Part shown: piece after piece, positions 1-7,413 of the stretch | Layout: each line of letters opens with the position of its first letter | Position numbering within the stretch: position 1 is the stretch's first letter | Source: Vulcanimicrobiota bacterium | Lineage (GTDB): Bacteria; Vulcanimicrobiota; Vulcanimicrobiia; Vulcanimicrobiales; Vulcanimicrobiaceae | Length of the DNA stretch: 24,642 bases | Assembly (NCBI GenBank): GCA_003155175.1 | Contig: PMFP01000095.1 | Span: 35,669 to 60,310, forward strand | Direction: 5' to 3' | The notes under the pieces: generated by a model | What the model saw: only the letters and a program-made list of their open reading frames with translations | The model's database searches: none | Told to the model about the DNA's origin: nothing | Program-made: the position numbers and the translations under genes

Positions 1-2
1 CC

Positions 3-44
3 GAGCCGCGACTCCGCGGCTCAAGGGGGCGTCGCCCCCTTTAA
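3..44 (+). terminator. Tandem GC-rich hairpins, probable terminator of the upstream gene
   Basis: Two perfect inverted repeats lie back to back. The first pairs 3-10 with 15-22 (8 bp, loop ACTC). The second pairs 23-30 with 34-41 (8 bp, three-base loop) and is followed by TTTAA. The T run is short, so intrinsic termination is likely but not certain. Only about 24 nt separate it from the prfA start, so a prfA promoter must lie upstream, overlap the hairpins, or be replaced by read-through. Confidence 0.6.
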
Positions 45-65
45 CCCCCAATTGAGAAAAGCAAT

Positions 66-1166
66 ATGGCAACGCTGACGCAGGCCGTTACGGCCCGTCT
101 CGACACGATGGTGCGGCGCTTCGACGAGATCGAGGTGGAACTCGCCAATCCCCCGGGCGGATTCGATCAGGCCAAGTACACGGCGCTGGTCAAAGAGCGA
201 TCGCAGCTCGAGGAGACGGTGCGCGCCTATCGCGAGTTGTGCGGCATCGAGCGCGAGATCGCCGAGAACGAGACGCTTCTGCGCGACGGCGACGCCGAGA
301 TGCGCGAGCTGGCGCAAGAAGAAGTCGGGGCGTTGCGCGAGCGGCTCGAACGCATCGAGGACGAACTCAAGTCCCTCATGATTCCGCGGGATCCCAACGA
401 CGACCGCGACATCTTCATCGAGATCCGGGCCGGGGCCGGGGGCGACGAAGCGGCGATCTTCGCCGGCGACTTGGCGCGTATGTATATGCGCTACGCCGAG
501 ACCGCCGCGATGAAGACCGAACTGATCTCCGAGAGCGAGAGCGACGCCGGCGGCTACAAAGAGATCGTGTTCGCAGTCAAGGGCGCGGGCGCGTACCGTT
601 CCTTTAAGCACGAGTCGGGCGTGCATCGCGTCCAGCGCGTGCCCGCGACCGAAGCGCAAGGGCGCGTGCACACCAGCACGGCGACCGTTGCCGTCTTGCC
701 GCAGGTCGAGGACGACGGAGAGATCGAGATTCGCTCGACCGACCTGCAGATCGACACGTATAAGTCCAGCGGCGCCGGCGGACAGTACGTCAACAAGACC
801 GAGTCGGCGATCCGCATCACGCACGTGCCCAGCGGCGTCATCGTGGCCTCGCAACAAGAGCGCTCGCAGACGCAAAATCGCGAGAAGGCGATGCAGATGC
901 TGCGCGCGATCCTGGCCGAGCGCAAGCGCCGCGAGCAAGAAGAAGCGATGGGCTCGATCCGCCGCAGCCAAGTCGGCACCGGCGATCGCTCCGAGAAGAT
1001 CCGCACGTACAACTTTCCCCAAGATCGGGTGACGGACCACCGGATCAATCGCAACTTCGGGAACATTCGCGGCATCATGGACGGCGCGCTCGAACCGCTC
1101 GTCGAGGACCTGCTCAAGGACGAGCGCGCCCGGCTGCTCGCCGGCGAGACCGCCGTTACGGCATGA
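66..1166 (+). CDS. prfA: Peptide chain release factor 1 (RF1)
   Basis: RF1 recognises UAA and UAG stop codons in the ribosomal A site and triggers hydrolysis of peptidyl-tRNA. The 366-aa product has the usual family length (about 360). An acidic helical N-terminal region runs to about residue 105. The codon-recognition tripeptide PAT is at 193-195, inside VQRVPATEAQGR; this identifies RF1, because RF2 carries SPF there. The catalytic GGQ is at 238-240 within SSGAGGQYVNKTES. The ATG at 66 follows a weak purine stretch (GAGAAAAG). The stop overlaps the prmC start by 4 nt (ATGA), so the two are probably translationally coupled. That makes sense because PrmC modifies Gln240 of this protein. Nothing is missing or odd in the sequence. 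Confidence 0.97.
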   Translation: MATLTQAVTARLDTMVRRFDEIEVELANPPGGFDQAKYTALVKERSQLEETVRAYRELCGIEREIAENETLLRDGDAEMRELAQEEVGALRERLERIEDELKSLMIPRDPNDDRDIFIEIRAGAGGDEAAIFAGDLARMYMRYAETAAMKTELISESESDAGGYKEIVFAVKGAGAYRSFKHESGVHRVQRVPATEAQGRVHTSTATVAVLPQVEDDGEIEIRSTDLQIDTYKSSGAGGQYVNKTESAIRITHVPSGVIVASQQERSQTQNREKAMQMLRAILAERKRREQEEAMGSIRRSQVGTGDRSEKIRTYNFPQDRVTDHRINRNFGNIRGIMDGALEPLVEDLLKDERARLLAGETAVTA

Positions 1167-2017
1167 CGGCGGGCGAGACGGCGACGTTCGGCGCCGCGCT
1201 GGAACGAGGCGCGCGATCGCTGGACGGCGAGCTCCGGGGCGATGCGGCGCTGCTCATGGCGTTTGCATCGGGACGTTCGCGCGCGTGGCTGCTCGCGCAC
1301 GCCGGCGACGCGATCGACGCGAGGGCCGTCGAACGCTTTGAGGCGCTGTGCGCGCGCCGGGGCGCCGGCGTTCCGATCGCATACCTCACCGGCAGCGCGT
1401 GGTTCTGCGGACGCGAGTTCGCGGTGGACGAGCGCGTGCTGATTCCGAGGCCGGAGACCGAACATCTCGTCGAAGATGCGGTGCGCGTTCTGCGCGGCCG
1501 CGCGGACGTGCGGGCTCTCGACGTGGGAACCGGTAGCGGCGCGATCGCCTGCACGCTAGCGGCGGAGCTTCCCGCGGCGCGCGTGGACGCGACCGACCTT
1601 TCGGCGGCCGCACTCGACGTCGCTCGCGCCAACGCGCGACGGCTGGACGTAGCCGGTCGCGTGTCGTTCTTCGAGGGCGACCTGACGGCGCCGCTGGACG
1701 GGCGCGCATACGACGTAGTGGTCGCGAATCTTCCGTACGTCCCAAGCGCGGACGTTGCCCCTCGCCCCAATCCCGTTTCGTACGAGCCGCGCGGGGCGCT
1801 GGACGGCGGTCCCGACGGTCTGGCGGTCTACCGGCGCCTCGTGCCGGAGCTTCCGGCCGCGCTGCGCCCCGGCGGGGTGGCGCTCTTGGAGGCCGCGCCG
1901 CCGACCATGGACGCGCTGCTGGGCCTGGTTTCGGCCGCCTTTCCAAGCGGTTGGACGACCGTCGAACGCGATTACGGCGGCCGCGGTCGCTACGTGAAGG
2001 TCGCGGCCTCAGACTAA
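1163..2017 (+). CDS. prmC: Release factor glutamine N5-methyltransferase
   Basis: PrmC uses S-adenosylmethionine to methylate the glutamine of the GGQ motif in RF1 and RF2, which raises termination efficiency. The 284-aa product has the expected two parts: a helical N-terminal release-factor-binding domain with RPETE at 96-100, and a Rossmann methyltransferase domain with the SAM loop DVGTGSG at 120-126. The active-site motif, usually NPPY, reads NLPY at 189-192. The essential Asn, Pro and Tyr are kept and only the second position differs. The start overlaps prfA by 4 nt (ATGA). The C-terminus with DYGGRGRYV matches the family's usual ending. The pair prfA-prmC is among the most conserved bacterial gene pairs, which supports the call. 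Confidence 0.95.
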   Translation: MTAGETATFGAALERGARSLDGELRGDAALLMAFASGRSRAWLLAHAGDAIDARAVERFEALCARRGAGVPIAYLTGSAWFCGREFAVDERVLIPRPETEHLVEDAVRVLRGRADVRALDVGTGSGAIACTLAAELPAARVDATDLSAAALDVARANARRLDVAGRVSFFEGDLTAPLDGRAYDVVVANLPYVPSADVAPRPNPVSYEPRGALDGGPDGLAVYRRLVPELPAALRPGGVALLEAAPPTMDALLGLVSAAFPSGWTTVERDYGGRGRYVKVAASD

Positions 2018-2037
2018 CGGAATCAAGTCATCCCGAG

Positions 2038-3705
2038 ATGGCGAAGTATATTTTCTTTACCGGCGGGGTCGTGAGCTCGATTGGCAAGGGCATCACGGCA
2101 GCCTCCCTTGGGCGCCTGCTCAAGGCGCGCGGCATCAGCGTCTCCATTCAGAAACTCGATCCGTACATCAACGTCGACGCCGGTACGATGAACCCGTATC
2201 AGCACGGCGAAGTTTTCGTTACCGAGGACGGCGCCGAGACGGACCTGGACCTAGGCCATTACGAACGCTTCATCGACGAGAACCTCTCGCACGCCAACAA
2301 CGTGACGACCGGCCAAGTCTACAACTCCGTCATCGAAAAAGAGCGCCGCGGCGACTACCTGGGCGCTACCGTTCAAGTCATCCCCCACATCACCAACGAG
2401 ATCAAGGCGCACATCAAGCGCTTTGCCGAGGCCAGCCGCGCCGAGGTCTGCATCGTCGAGGTCGGCGGTACGGTCGGCGACATCGAGTCGCTTCCGTTCT
2501 TGGAAGCCATTCGCCAGATGCGGTACGACGCCGGCGAAGAGAACGTCATGTACGTGCATCTCACGTTGATGCCGCACTTAGGGGCCGCCGACGAACTCAA
2601 AACCAAGCCGACTCAGCATTCGGTGCGCGAGTTGCGCGGGATCGGAATTTCGCCCGACGCGATCGTCTGCCGGACGCAGTCGTCCATGCCGATGGCGATG
2701 GAGCTGAAGGAGAAGATCGCACTCTTCTGCGACGTGTCGCCTTCCGCCGTCGTCCAGAACGGCGATGCCAAGACGATCTATCAGGTGCCGCTCAATCTCG
2801 AAGCCGAGGGGCTGGCGCAGGCCGCCGTCCGCAAACTTCGCCTTGCGACGGTCGCGCCGAAACTCGAGGACTGGGCGGCCATCGCCGAACGGATGCTCCA
2901 TCCGCGGCGCATCGTCACCATCGCGCTGGTTGGGAAGTACGTCGAGCTCAAGGATGCCTACATCTCGATCAACGAGGCGCTCTACCATTCGGGCATCTAC
3001 TATTATGCCGGCGTGAACATCCAGCGCATCGACTCCGAGCTGGTCGAGAACGAGGGCGTGGACGTACTCAAAGACGCGCACGGGATCTTAGTCGCGCCCG
3101 GCTTCGGCGCGCGCGGCGTCAAGGGCAAGCTCGCGGCGATCCAGTACGCGCGCGAGCGGCGCGTTCCGTTCCTCGGAATCTGCTACGGAATGCAACTGGC
3201 CTGCGTCGAGTTCGCACGCAACGTCTGCGGGCTGCCCGAGGCGATGACCAGCGAAGTGGACGAGACGGCCCCCGACCCCGTCATCGACTTCATGCCCGAT
3301 CAGCGCAATCTGGAGTCCTACGGCGGAACGATGCGCTTAGGCGCCTATACGTGCACGCTCGAGCCCGACACGCAAGCGCTCAAGGCCTACGGCGAAGTGG
3401 AGATCAGCGAGCGCCACCGCCACCGCTACGAGTTCAACAACCGCTACCGGCCGATCTTCGAAGAGCACGGCATGCGCTTTAGCGGTCATCATACCGTCGG
3501 CAAAACGCGCCTGGTCGAAGTGATCGAGCTGCCGGTAGACATGCATCCGTGGTTCGTGGGAACGCAGGCACATCCCGAATTCAAGTCGCGGCCGAACCGG
3601 CCGTCACCGCTCTATCGCGACTTTATCGGGGCCGCGCTCGAGCACGAAGGGCGCATCCGCGGCGAGGCGGGCGCCGAGCGTATCGCGGCTCCCGAACTCC
3701 ACTGA
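2038..3705 (+). CDS. pyrG: CTP synthase (glutamine-hydrolysing)
   Basis: CTP synthase aminates UTP to CTP using ATP and ammonia from glutamine, the last step of de novo pyrimidine nucleotide synthesis. The product is 555 aa (family about 535-555). The N-terminal synthetase domain begins with MAKYIFFTGGVVSS and the P-loop SSIGKG at 13-18. The C-terminal class I glutamine amidotransferase domain has its nucleophile Cys382 in GICYGMQ, and His512/Glu514 in the motif HPEFKSRP. I chose the ATG at 2038 because homologues start there; the frame is open further upstream into prmC. The gap to prmC is 20 nt without a strong Shine-Dalgarno sequence. The stop lies where the next glycosyltransferase frame begins. 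Confidence 0.97.
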   Translation: MAKYIFFTGGVVSSIGKGITAASLGRLLKARGISVSIQKLDPYINVDAGTMNPYQHGEVFVTEDGAETDLDLGHYERFIDENLSHANNVTTGQVYNSVIEKERRGDYLGATVQVIPHITNEIKAHIKRFAEASRAEVCIVEVGGTVGDIESLPFLEAIRQMRYDAGEENVMYVHLTLMPHLGAADELKTKPTQHSVRELRGIGISPDAIVCRTQSSMPMAMELKEKIALFCDVSPSAVVQNGDAKTIYQVPLNLEAEGLAQAAVRKLRLATVAPKLEDWAAIAERMLHPRRIVTIALVGKYVELKDAYISINEALYHSGIYYYAGVNIQRIDSELVENEGVDVLKDAHGILVAPGFGARGVKGKLAAIQYARERRVPFLGICYGMQLACVEFARNVCGLPEAMTSEVDETAPDPVIDFMPDQRNLESYGGTMRLGAYTCTLEPDTQALKAYGEVEISERHRHRYEFNNRYRPIFEEHGMRFSGHHTVGKTRLVEVIELPVDMHPWFVGTQAHPEFKSRPNRPSPLYRDFIGAALEHEGRIRGEAGAERIAAPELH

Positions 3706-4439
3706 ATAGCGAGCGCATCACCGCCGTCATCCTCGCCCGAAACGAGGAACGCAACCTTCCGCGAGCGCTGACGAGCTTGCCCCACGGCATCCACGTCCTC
3801 GTGATCGACGCGCAGTCGCACGACCGTACGGCGGAGTTCGCGCGCTCGGCCGGTGCGACCGTCGTCGAGCGCGCGTGGACCGATTTCGTGGACGCGCGCC
3901 GGTTCGCGCTCGCGCAGGTCGCGACGCCGTGGACGCTGGCCATCGACGCCGACGAAGCGCTCGACGATCGCCTGCGGGCGGCCATCCTCGCGGCCGGCGA
4001 ACACGTCAACGGATATCGCGTCCGCCGCGACACGTATTTTTGCGGGAAGTCGCTGCGGATGTGGCGACGCGAGCCGCTGCTGCGCCTGTTTCGCACCGAA
4101 GCGGCGCGGGTGGAAGCCCATCCCGCGGCCGGCGGCGACGCGCCGCTGCACGAAACCTACGCGTGCAACGAGCCGACGGGCGATCTGACCGGGACGCTGA
4201 TGCATTTTTCCTATCCCGACCTCGCGTCGTACCGCACCAGGTTCTCCGCGTACACGGCGATCGAAGCGCGCGCGACGTCGCCCGCGACGCTGCCGGGAGC
4301 CGCGCTCCTGGCTCTTCCGCGCTTCGCGCGTTCCATGCTGGCCCGCGGTGCGTTCCTGGACGGCTGGCAGGGCTGGTACGTGGCGTGGATGTCGGCGTGG
4401 TATCCGGTTGCGGTCGCCGCGAAAGCCATGCTGCGGTGA
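3702..4439 (+). CDS. Family 2 glycosyltransferase, WaaE/KdtX-like
   Basis: GT2 enzymes transfer a sugar from a nucleotide sugar with inversion. This one resembles the WaaE/KdtX/LgtF group that adds sugars to lipopolysaccharide core or other envelope glycans; the acceptor here is unknown. Counting from a start at 3702 it has 245 aa, opens with ITAVILARNEERNL (residue 6 on), has the nucleotide-binding stretch LVIDAQSHDRT (33-43) and the metal-binding D82-x-D84. The C-terminal half carries the family-like MHFSYPDLASY. The start is odd. No ATG, GTG or TTG exists in frame between 3549 (deep inside pyrG) and the conserved first strand. The best candidate is CTG at 3702, overlapping the pyrG stop as CTGA. 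The 3' end overlaps the next gene by 4 nt (GTGA). Family certain, start uncertain. Confidence 0.85.
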   Translation: MNSERITAVILARNEERNLPRALTSLPHGIHVLVIDAQSHDRTAEFARSAGATVVERAWTDFVDARRFALAQVATPWTLAIDADEALDDRLRAAILAAGEHVNGYRVRRDTYFCGKSLRMWRREPLLRLFRTEAARVEAHPAAGGDAPLHETYACNEPTGDLTGTLMHFSYPDLASYRTRFSAYTAIEARATSPATLPGAALLALPRFARSMLARGAFLDGWQGWYVAWMSAWYPVAVAAKAMLR

Positions 4440-5455
4440 GCGGATCCCGGCGCATCGGGCTGGACGCACGCCTGACGCGGCAGATGTCCGTCGGCATGAA
4501 GACGTACGTGCGCGAACTGGTCGCGCGCCTTCCGGCCGTCGCGCCGGACCTGACGTACGTTGCGTTCGATCGCGGCGGCAACTTCGACTTTGACGAACAG
4601 GTCGGATTGCCGCGCCGGTTGCGTGCCGCCCATCTCGATCTCGTGCATTTCATGTCGCAGTACGTGCCGCTGGCCGCGCCGCGACCGTTCGTGATCACGA
4701 TTCACGACCTGATCCATCTGCGCCATCCGGAGTACTTCAAATCTAAAGTCGGCCCGTACTACCGCTCGGTCGTCAAGCGCGCCTGCGCGCGCGCGGCCGC
4801 CGTCATCACCGACGACGCGCGCACGGTGGACGATTTGGAACGCTTTCTGGGGGTGGATCCGAGCAAGGTTCGCGTCGTGCCGCTCGGCGTCAACGAGCGA
4901 TTTCTGGCGCAAGCCGAGCCGAAGATGCCGCCGCGCCCATATCTGCTGTACGTCGGCAACCACCGCGCGCACAAGGATCTCCCGACGCTCTTCGCCGCCT
5001 GGCGCGCGCTGTCGGAACCCCTCGACCTCTACCTCACGGGTCCCGACGATTTCGCCGGCGAGCTGGAGCGCATGAGCGACGCGACGCGTCGCGCAAGCGC
5101 GCTGGGCGACGTGGACGACGCGGAGCTCGCGAGCTGGTACGCGGGAGCCATCGCGCTCGTTCACCCGGCGCTCTGCGAGGGCTTCGGCCTTCCGATGCTC
5201 GAGGCGATGGCGTCGGGTTGTCCGGTCGTCGCCTGCGAGGACGCCGTGCCCGGCGTGCTGGCCTCGGCGGCCCTGACGTTTCCGGCCAAGGGCGCATCGG
5301 CGCTGGCGGCTCGTCTGGAAGCCTTGCTCGACGACCAGGGGCTTGGCGCCCGGCTCGTCAAGGAAGGAAGGGCGCTGGCGCAAACCCTTACGTGGGACGC
5401 CTGCGCGAAAGCTACCGCGGAGATTTATCGCCAGGTCGTGGAGGACGTTGCGTGA
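4436..5455 (+). CDS. Family 4 (GT-B) glycosyltransferase
   Basis: The product resembles GT4 retaining glycosyltransferases with the GT-B fold, which build polysaccharides or glycolipids on the cytoplasmic face of the membrane. It has 339 aa. The N-terminal domain begins RIGLDARLTR and contains VGMKTYVREL, the acceptor-side pattern of mannosyl-/rhamnosyltransferase-like members. The C-terminal domain has LLYVGNHRAHKDLPTL and the nucleotide-sugar-binding E248-x7-E256 motif in CEGFGLPMLEAMASG. The GTG start at 4436 overlaps the previous stop (GTGA); an open frame continues upstream but is only a shadow of the GT2 gene. Its overlap with genes on both sides suggests one operon building a surface glycan. 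Donor and acceptor cannot be told from sequence. Confidence 0.9.
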   Translation: MSGSRRIGLDARLTRQMSVGMKTYVRELVARLPAVAPDLTYVAFDRGGNFDFDEQVGLPRRLRAAHLDLVHFMSQYVPLAAPRPFVITIHDLIHLRHPEYFKSKVGPYYRSVVKRACARAAAVITDDARTVDDLERFLGVDPSKVRVVPLGVNERFLAQAEPKMPPRPYLLYVGNHRAHKDLPTLFAAWRALSEPLDLYLTGPDDFAGELERMSDATRRASALGDVDDAELASWYAGAIALVHPALCEGFGLPMLEAMASGCPVVACEDAVPGVLASAALTFPAKGASALAARLEALLDDQGLGARLVKEGRALAQTLTWDACAKATAEIYRQVVEDVA

Positions 5456-6978
5456 TCGATCGACGGCTCGTCGCACTACTTGCGATCGGTTTTGCATTGC
5501 TGGGCACGGCCGCGCCGCTGCCCAAGCACAAGGGTCCCCCGATCATCAGCATCGTCATCAACGGCGAGACGCTGCCGATCGATCCGCCCCCGCGCTTTGA
5601 AGGCAACGTCCTGATGGTACCGGTCCGGCGCACGATCGAAGCGCTTGGCTTGGATTTCGAGCGTGCGGGTCCGCGCGTCATCACCCACGTCGGGGCCAAG
5701 ACCGTCGTCTTGACGGTGGACAGCCGGAGCGCGCAGATCGACGGCTCGACGGTCGAACTGGACGCCGCGCCCACCGAAGATCAGGACGTGCTCTACGCGC
5801 CCCTCCGTTTCTTCACCGCCGTGCTTGGAGCGCAGGCGCACTACGATTCGCGAGCGCACGCGGTGACGATCGCCGCCTCGCTCGTCGGGCGGTCCGGCGA
5901 AGGCGTCGTTTCGAACGGCGACCACGTCGAGCGATCCGGCACGGTGACGGCGGTGGACCTAAACTCGAATCCGCCGACGGTCACGCTCGCGTACAACGCC
6001 TCAGTCAAGACGATTCCCATCACGCAAAACGCGCTAGTGGACATTCAAGACGTGGACGCCCACGTTTCCATGCCCGGCGAACTCTCGGACGTGCGGCCCG
6101 GAGACTTCGCGCGCATCGTCATGCATCGCAACGGTAACGTGGACGAGGTCATCGACGCCTACGGCTCCCACTCGGGGCAGATCGCCGCGGTCGACGCGAC
6201 CGAGTTTCTCTTTGACGACGGGCACGTCATCAAGCCGGGCCGCATCGCGCAGATCTCGATCAACGGGACTCCCGCGACGATAACGGACGTCCGCGTAGGC
6301 GACCGGGCAACGGTGAGGTACAACGTGGAGACCAACGAAGTTCGCGAGGTCCTCGTCAGCCGCACGGTCACGGGATCGCCCCCGCCCGCGGCTCCCGGAG
6401 CTCCGGCGATCTCCAGCGTGCAGATCGACGCGACGCGGCCGCTTCGTGCGGGCGAAACGTTTACCGTCACCGTCCGCGGAACGCCGGGCGGCTCGGCGAG
6501 CTTCGACCTCGGTCCGTATCAGCAAGGCATCGTCCTGGTCGAGCGGGACGCCGGCGTCTATATCGCCCGCTACACGGTTACGCGCGGTGCTAACTATAGC
6601 GACGTTCCCATCATCGGCCATTTGCGCAAGAACGGGCTCGACGCCGCGCCGGTCCAGGCGGCGCAGACCGTTTCGGCCGCAAGTTCCCCGCCGGGCATCG
6701 TGGACTTTGCGCCCGACGACGGGTCGGTCGTCAACACCAGCAAGCCGTCCATTTATGCCACGTTCGCCTCGGACGCCGTAGACGTCAATCCCGACAGCAT
6801 CTCGCTGTCGATCAACGGGCGCGACGTGACGTCGGAAGTCGTCCGCACGGCGCAGTCCGTCGAGTACATGCCGTCGTATACGTATCCCAACGGCAGGATG
6901 CACGTGATGGTTCGCGTCTCCGACCGGGCCGGAAACACGACGACCAAGTCGTGGACGTTCGACATCAAGGCGCGCTGA
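5452..6978 (+). CDS. Secreted stalk-domain (copper amine oxidase N-terminal-like) protein with Ig-like region
   Basis: This is a predicted exported protein of 508 aa. An N-terminal signal peptide (MIDRR then a hydrophobic stretch, likely cleaved near residue 20 after TAA) is followed at about 30-145 by a domain resembling the copper amine oxidase N-terminal/stalk domain. It shows the pattern PPRFEGNVLMVPVRRTIEAL and VLYAPLRFFTAVLGA. The family name is historical; in such proteins the domain is a non-catalytic surface module. Residues about 160-305 form repeated beta-rich segments with VTAVDLN and IAAVDATEFLFDDG. Residues about 320-508 look like two Ig-like or bacterial surface modules ending in VRVSDRAGNTTTKSW. 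The GTG start overlaps the GT4 gene by 4 nt. Its place after two glycosyltransferases suggests a cell-surface role, which is inference. Confidence 0.8.
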   Translation: MIDRRLVALLAIGFALLGTAAPLPKHKGPPIISIVINGETLPIDPPPRFEGNVLMVPVRRTIEALGLDFERAGPRVITHVGAKTVVLTVDSRSAQIDGSTVELDAAPTEDQDVLYAPLRFFTAVLGAQAHYDSRAHAVTIAASLVGRSGEGVVSNGDHVERSGTVTAVDLNSNPPTVTLAYNASVKTIPITQNALVDIQDVDAHVSMPGELSDVRPGDFARIVMHRNGNVDEVIDAYGSHSGQIAAVDATEFLFDDGHVIKPGRIAQISINGTPATITDVRVGDRATVRYNVETNEVREVLVSRTVTGSPPPAAPGAPAISSVQIDATRPLRAGETFTVTVRGTPGGSASFDLGPYQQGIVLVERDAGVYIARYTVTRGANYSDVPIIGHLRKNGLDAAPVQAAQTVSAASSPPGIVDFAPDDGSVVNTSKPSIYATFASDAVDVNPDSISLSINGRDVTSEVVRTAQSVEYMPSYTYPNGRMHVMVRVSDRAGNTTTKSWTFDIKAR

Positions 6979-6993
6979 AGGAAGCGGGGGATC

Positions 6994-7335
6994 GTGAGCG
7001 ACTGCCTATTTTGCAAGATCGTCGCCGGCGAGATCCCGGCGGAGACGCTCTATCGCGACGACCTCGTCATGGCGATTCCGGACGTCAACCCGCAAGCGCC
7101 GATCCATCTGCTCGTCATGCCGGTCCGCCACGCCGGGAACGTTGCCGAGCTGGCCGAGGGCGAGAAAGACGCGACGATCGCGGCAGTGTTTTCAACCGCT
7201 GCGCTGCTCGGTTCGCGACACGCGCCCGGCGGATTCCGCCTCGTCGCCAACACGGGAAAAGACGGCGGACAGACGGTCGACCACTTTCACGTGCATGTGC
7301 TCGGCGGACGCCAAATGGATTGGCCCCCGGGATAG
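6994..7335 (+). CDS. HIT-family (histidine triad) nucleotide hydrolase, Hint type
   Basis: HIT proteins of the Hint branch hydrolyse nucleoside phosphoramidates such as AMP-lysine; the physiological role in bacteria is unclear. The 113-aa product has standard length and both hallmarks: the N-terminal CLFCKIVAGEIPAE (Cys4, Cys7) and the histidine triad H97-x-H99-x-H101 in DHFHVHVLGG. The GTG start at 6994 has a good ribosome-binding site, GGAAGCGGGGG, a few bases upstream. It follows the stalk-protein gene by 15 nt and probably shares its transcript. HIT genes are often found near unrelated housekeeping genes, so context says little about substrate. Confidence 0.95.
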   Translation: MSDCLFCKIVAGEIPAETLYRDDLVMAIPDVNPQAPIHLLVMPVRHAGNVAELAEGEKDATIAAVFSTAALLGSRHAPGGFRLVANTGKDGGQTVDHFHVHVLGGRQMDWPPG

Positions 7336-7413
7336 CGCGATAACGCGCGTCGCGGCGGCAACGTGACGCGCCCGGAAAATACCTTTGTGTCACCGTAACG
7401 CAGCGCGCGGCCG

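Noticed and set aside
3549..3701. Start of the GT2 gene at ATG 3549
   Set aside because: The 51-residue extension is Arg/Ala-rich, out of frame within the conserved pyrG C-terminus, and has no counterpart in the GT2 fold.
7363..7393. Inverted GTGAC/GTCAC pair 20 nt apart upstream of the alpha-2-macroglobulin gene
   Set aside because: Five-base arms with unrelated flanks are expected by chance; not enough for an operator.
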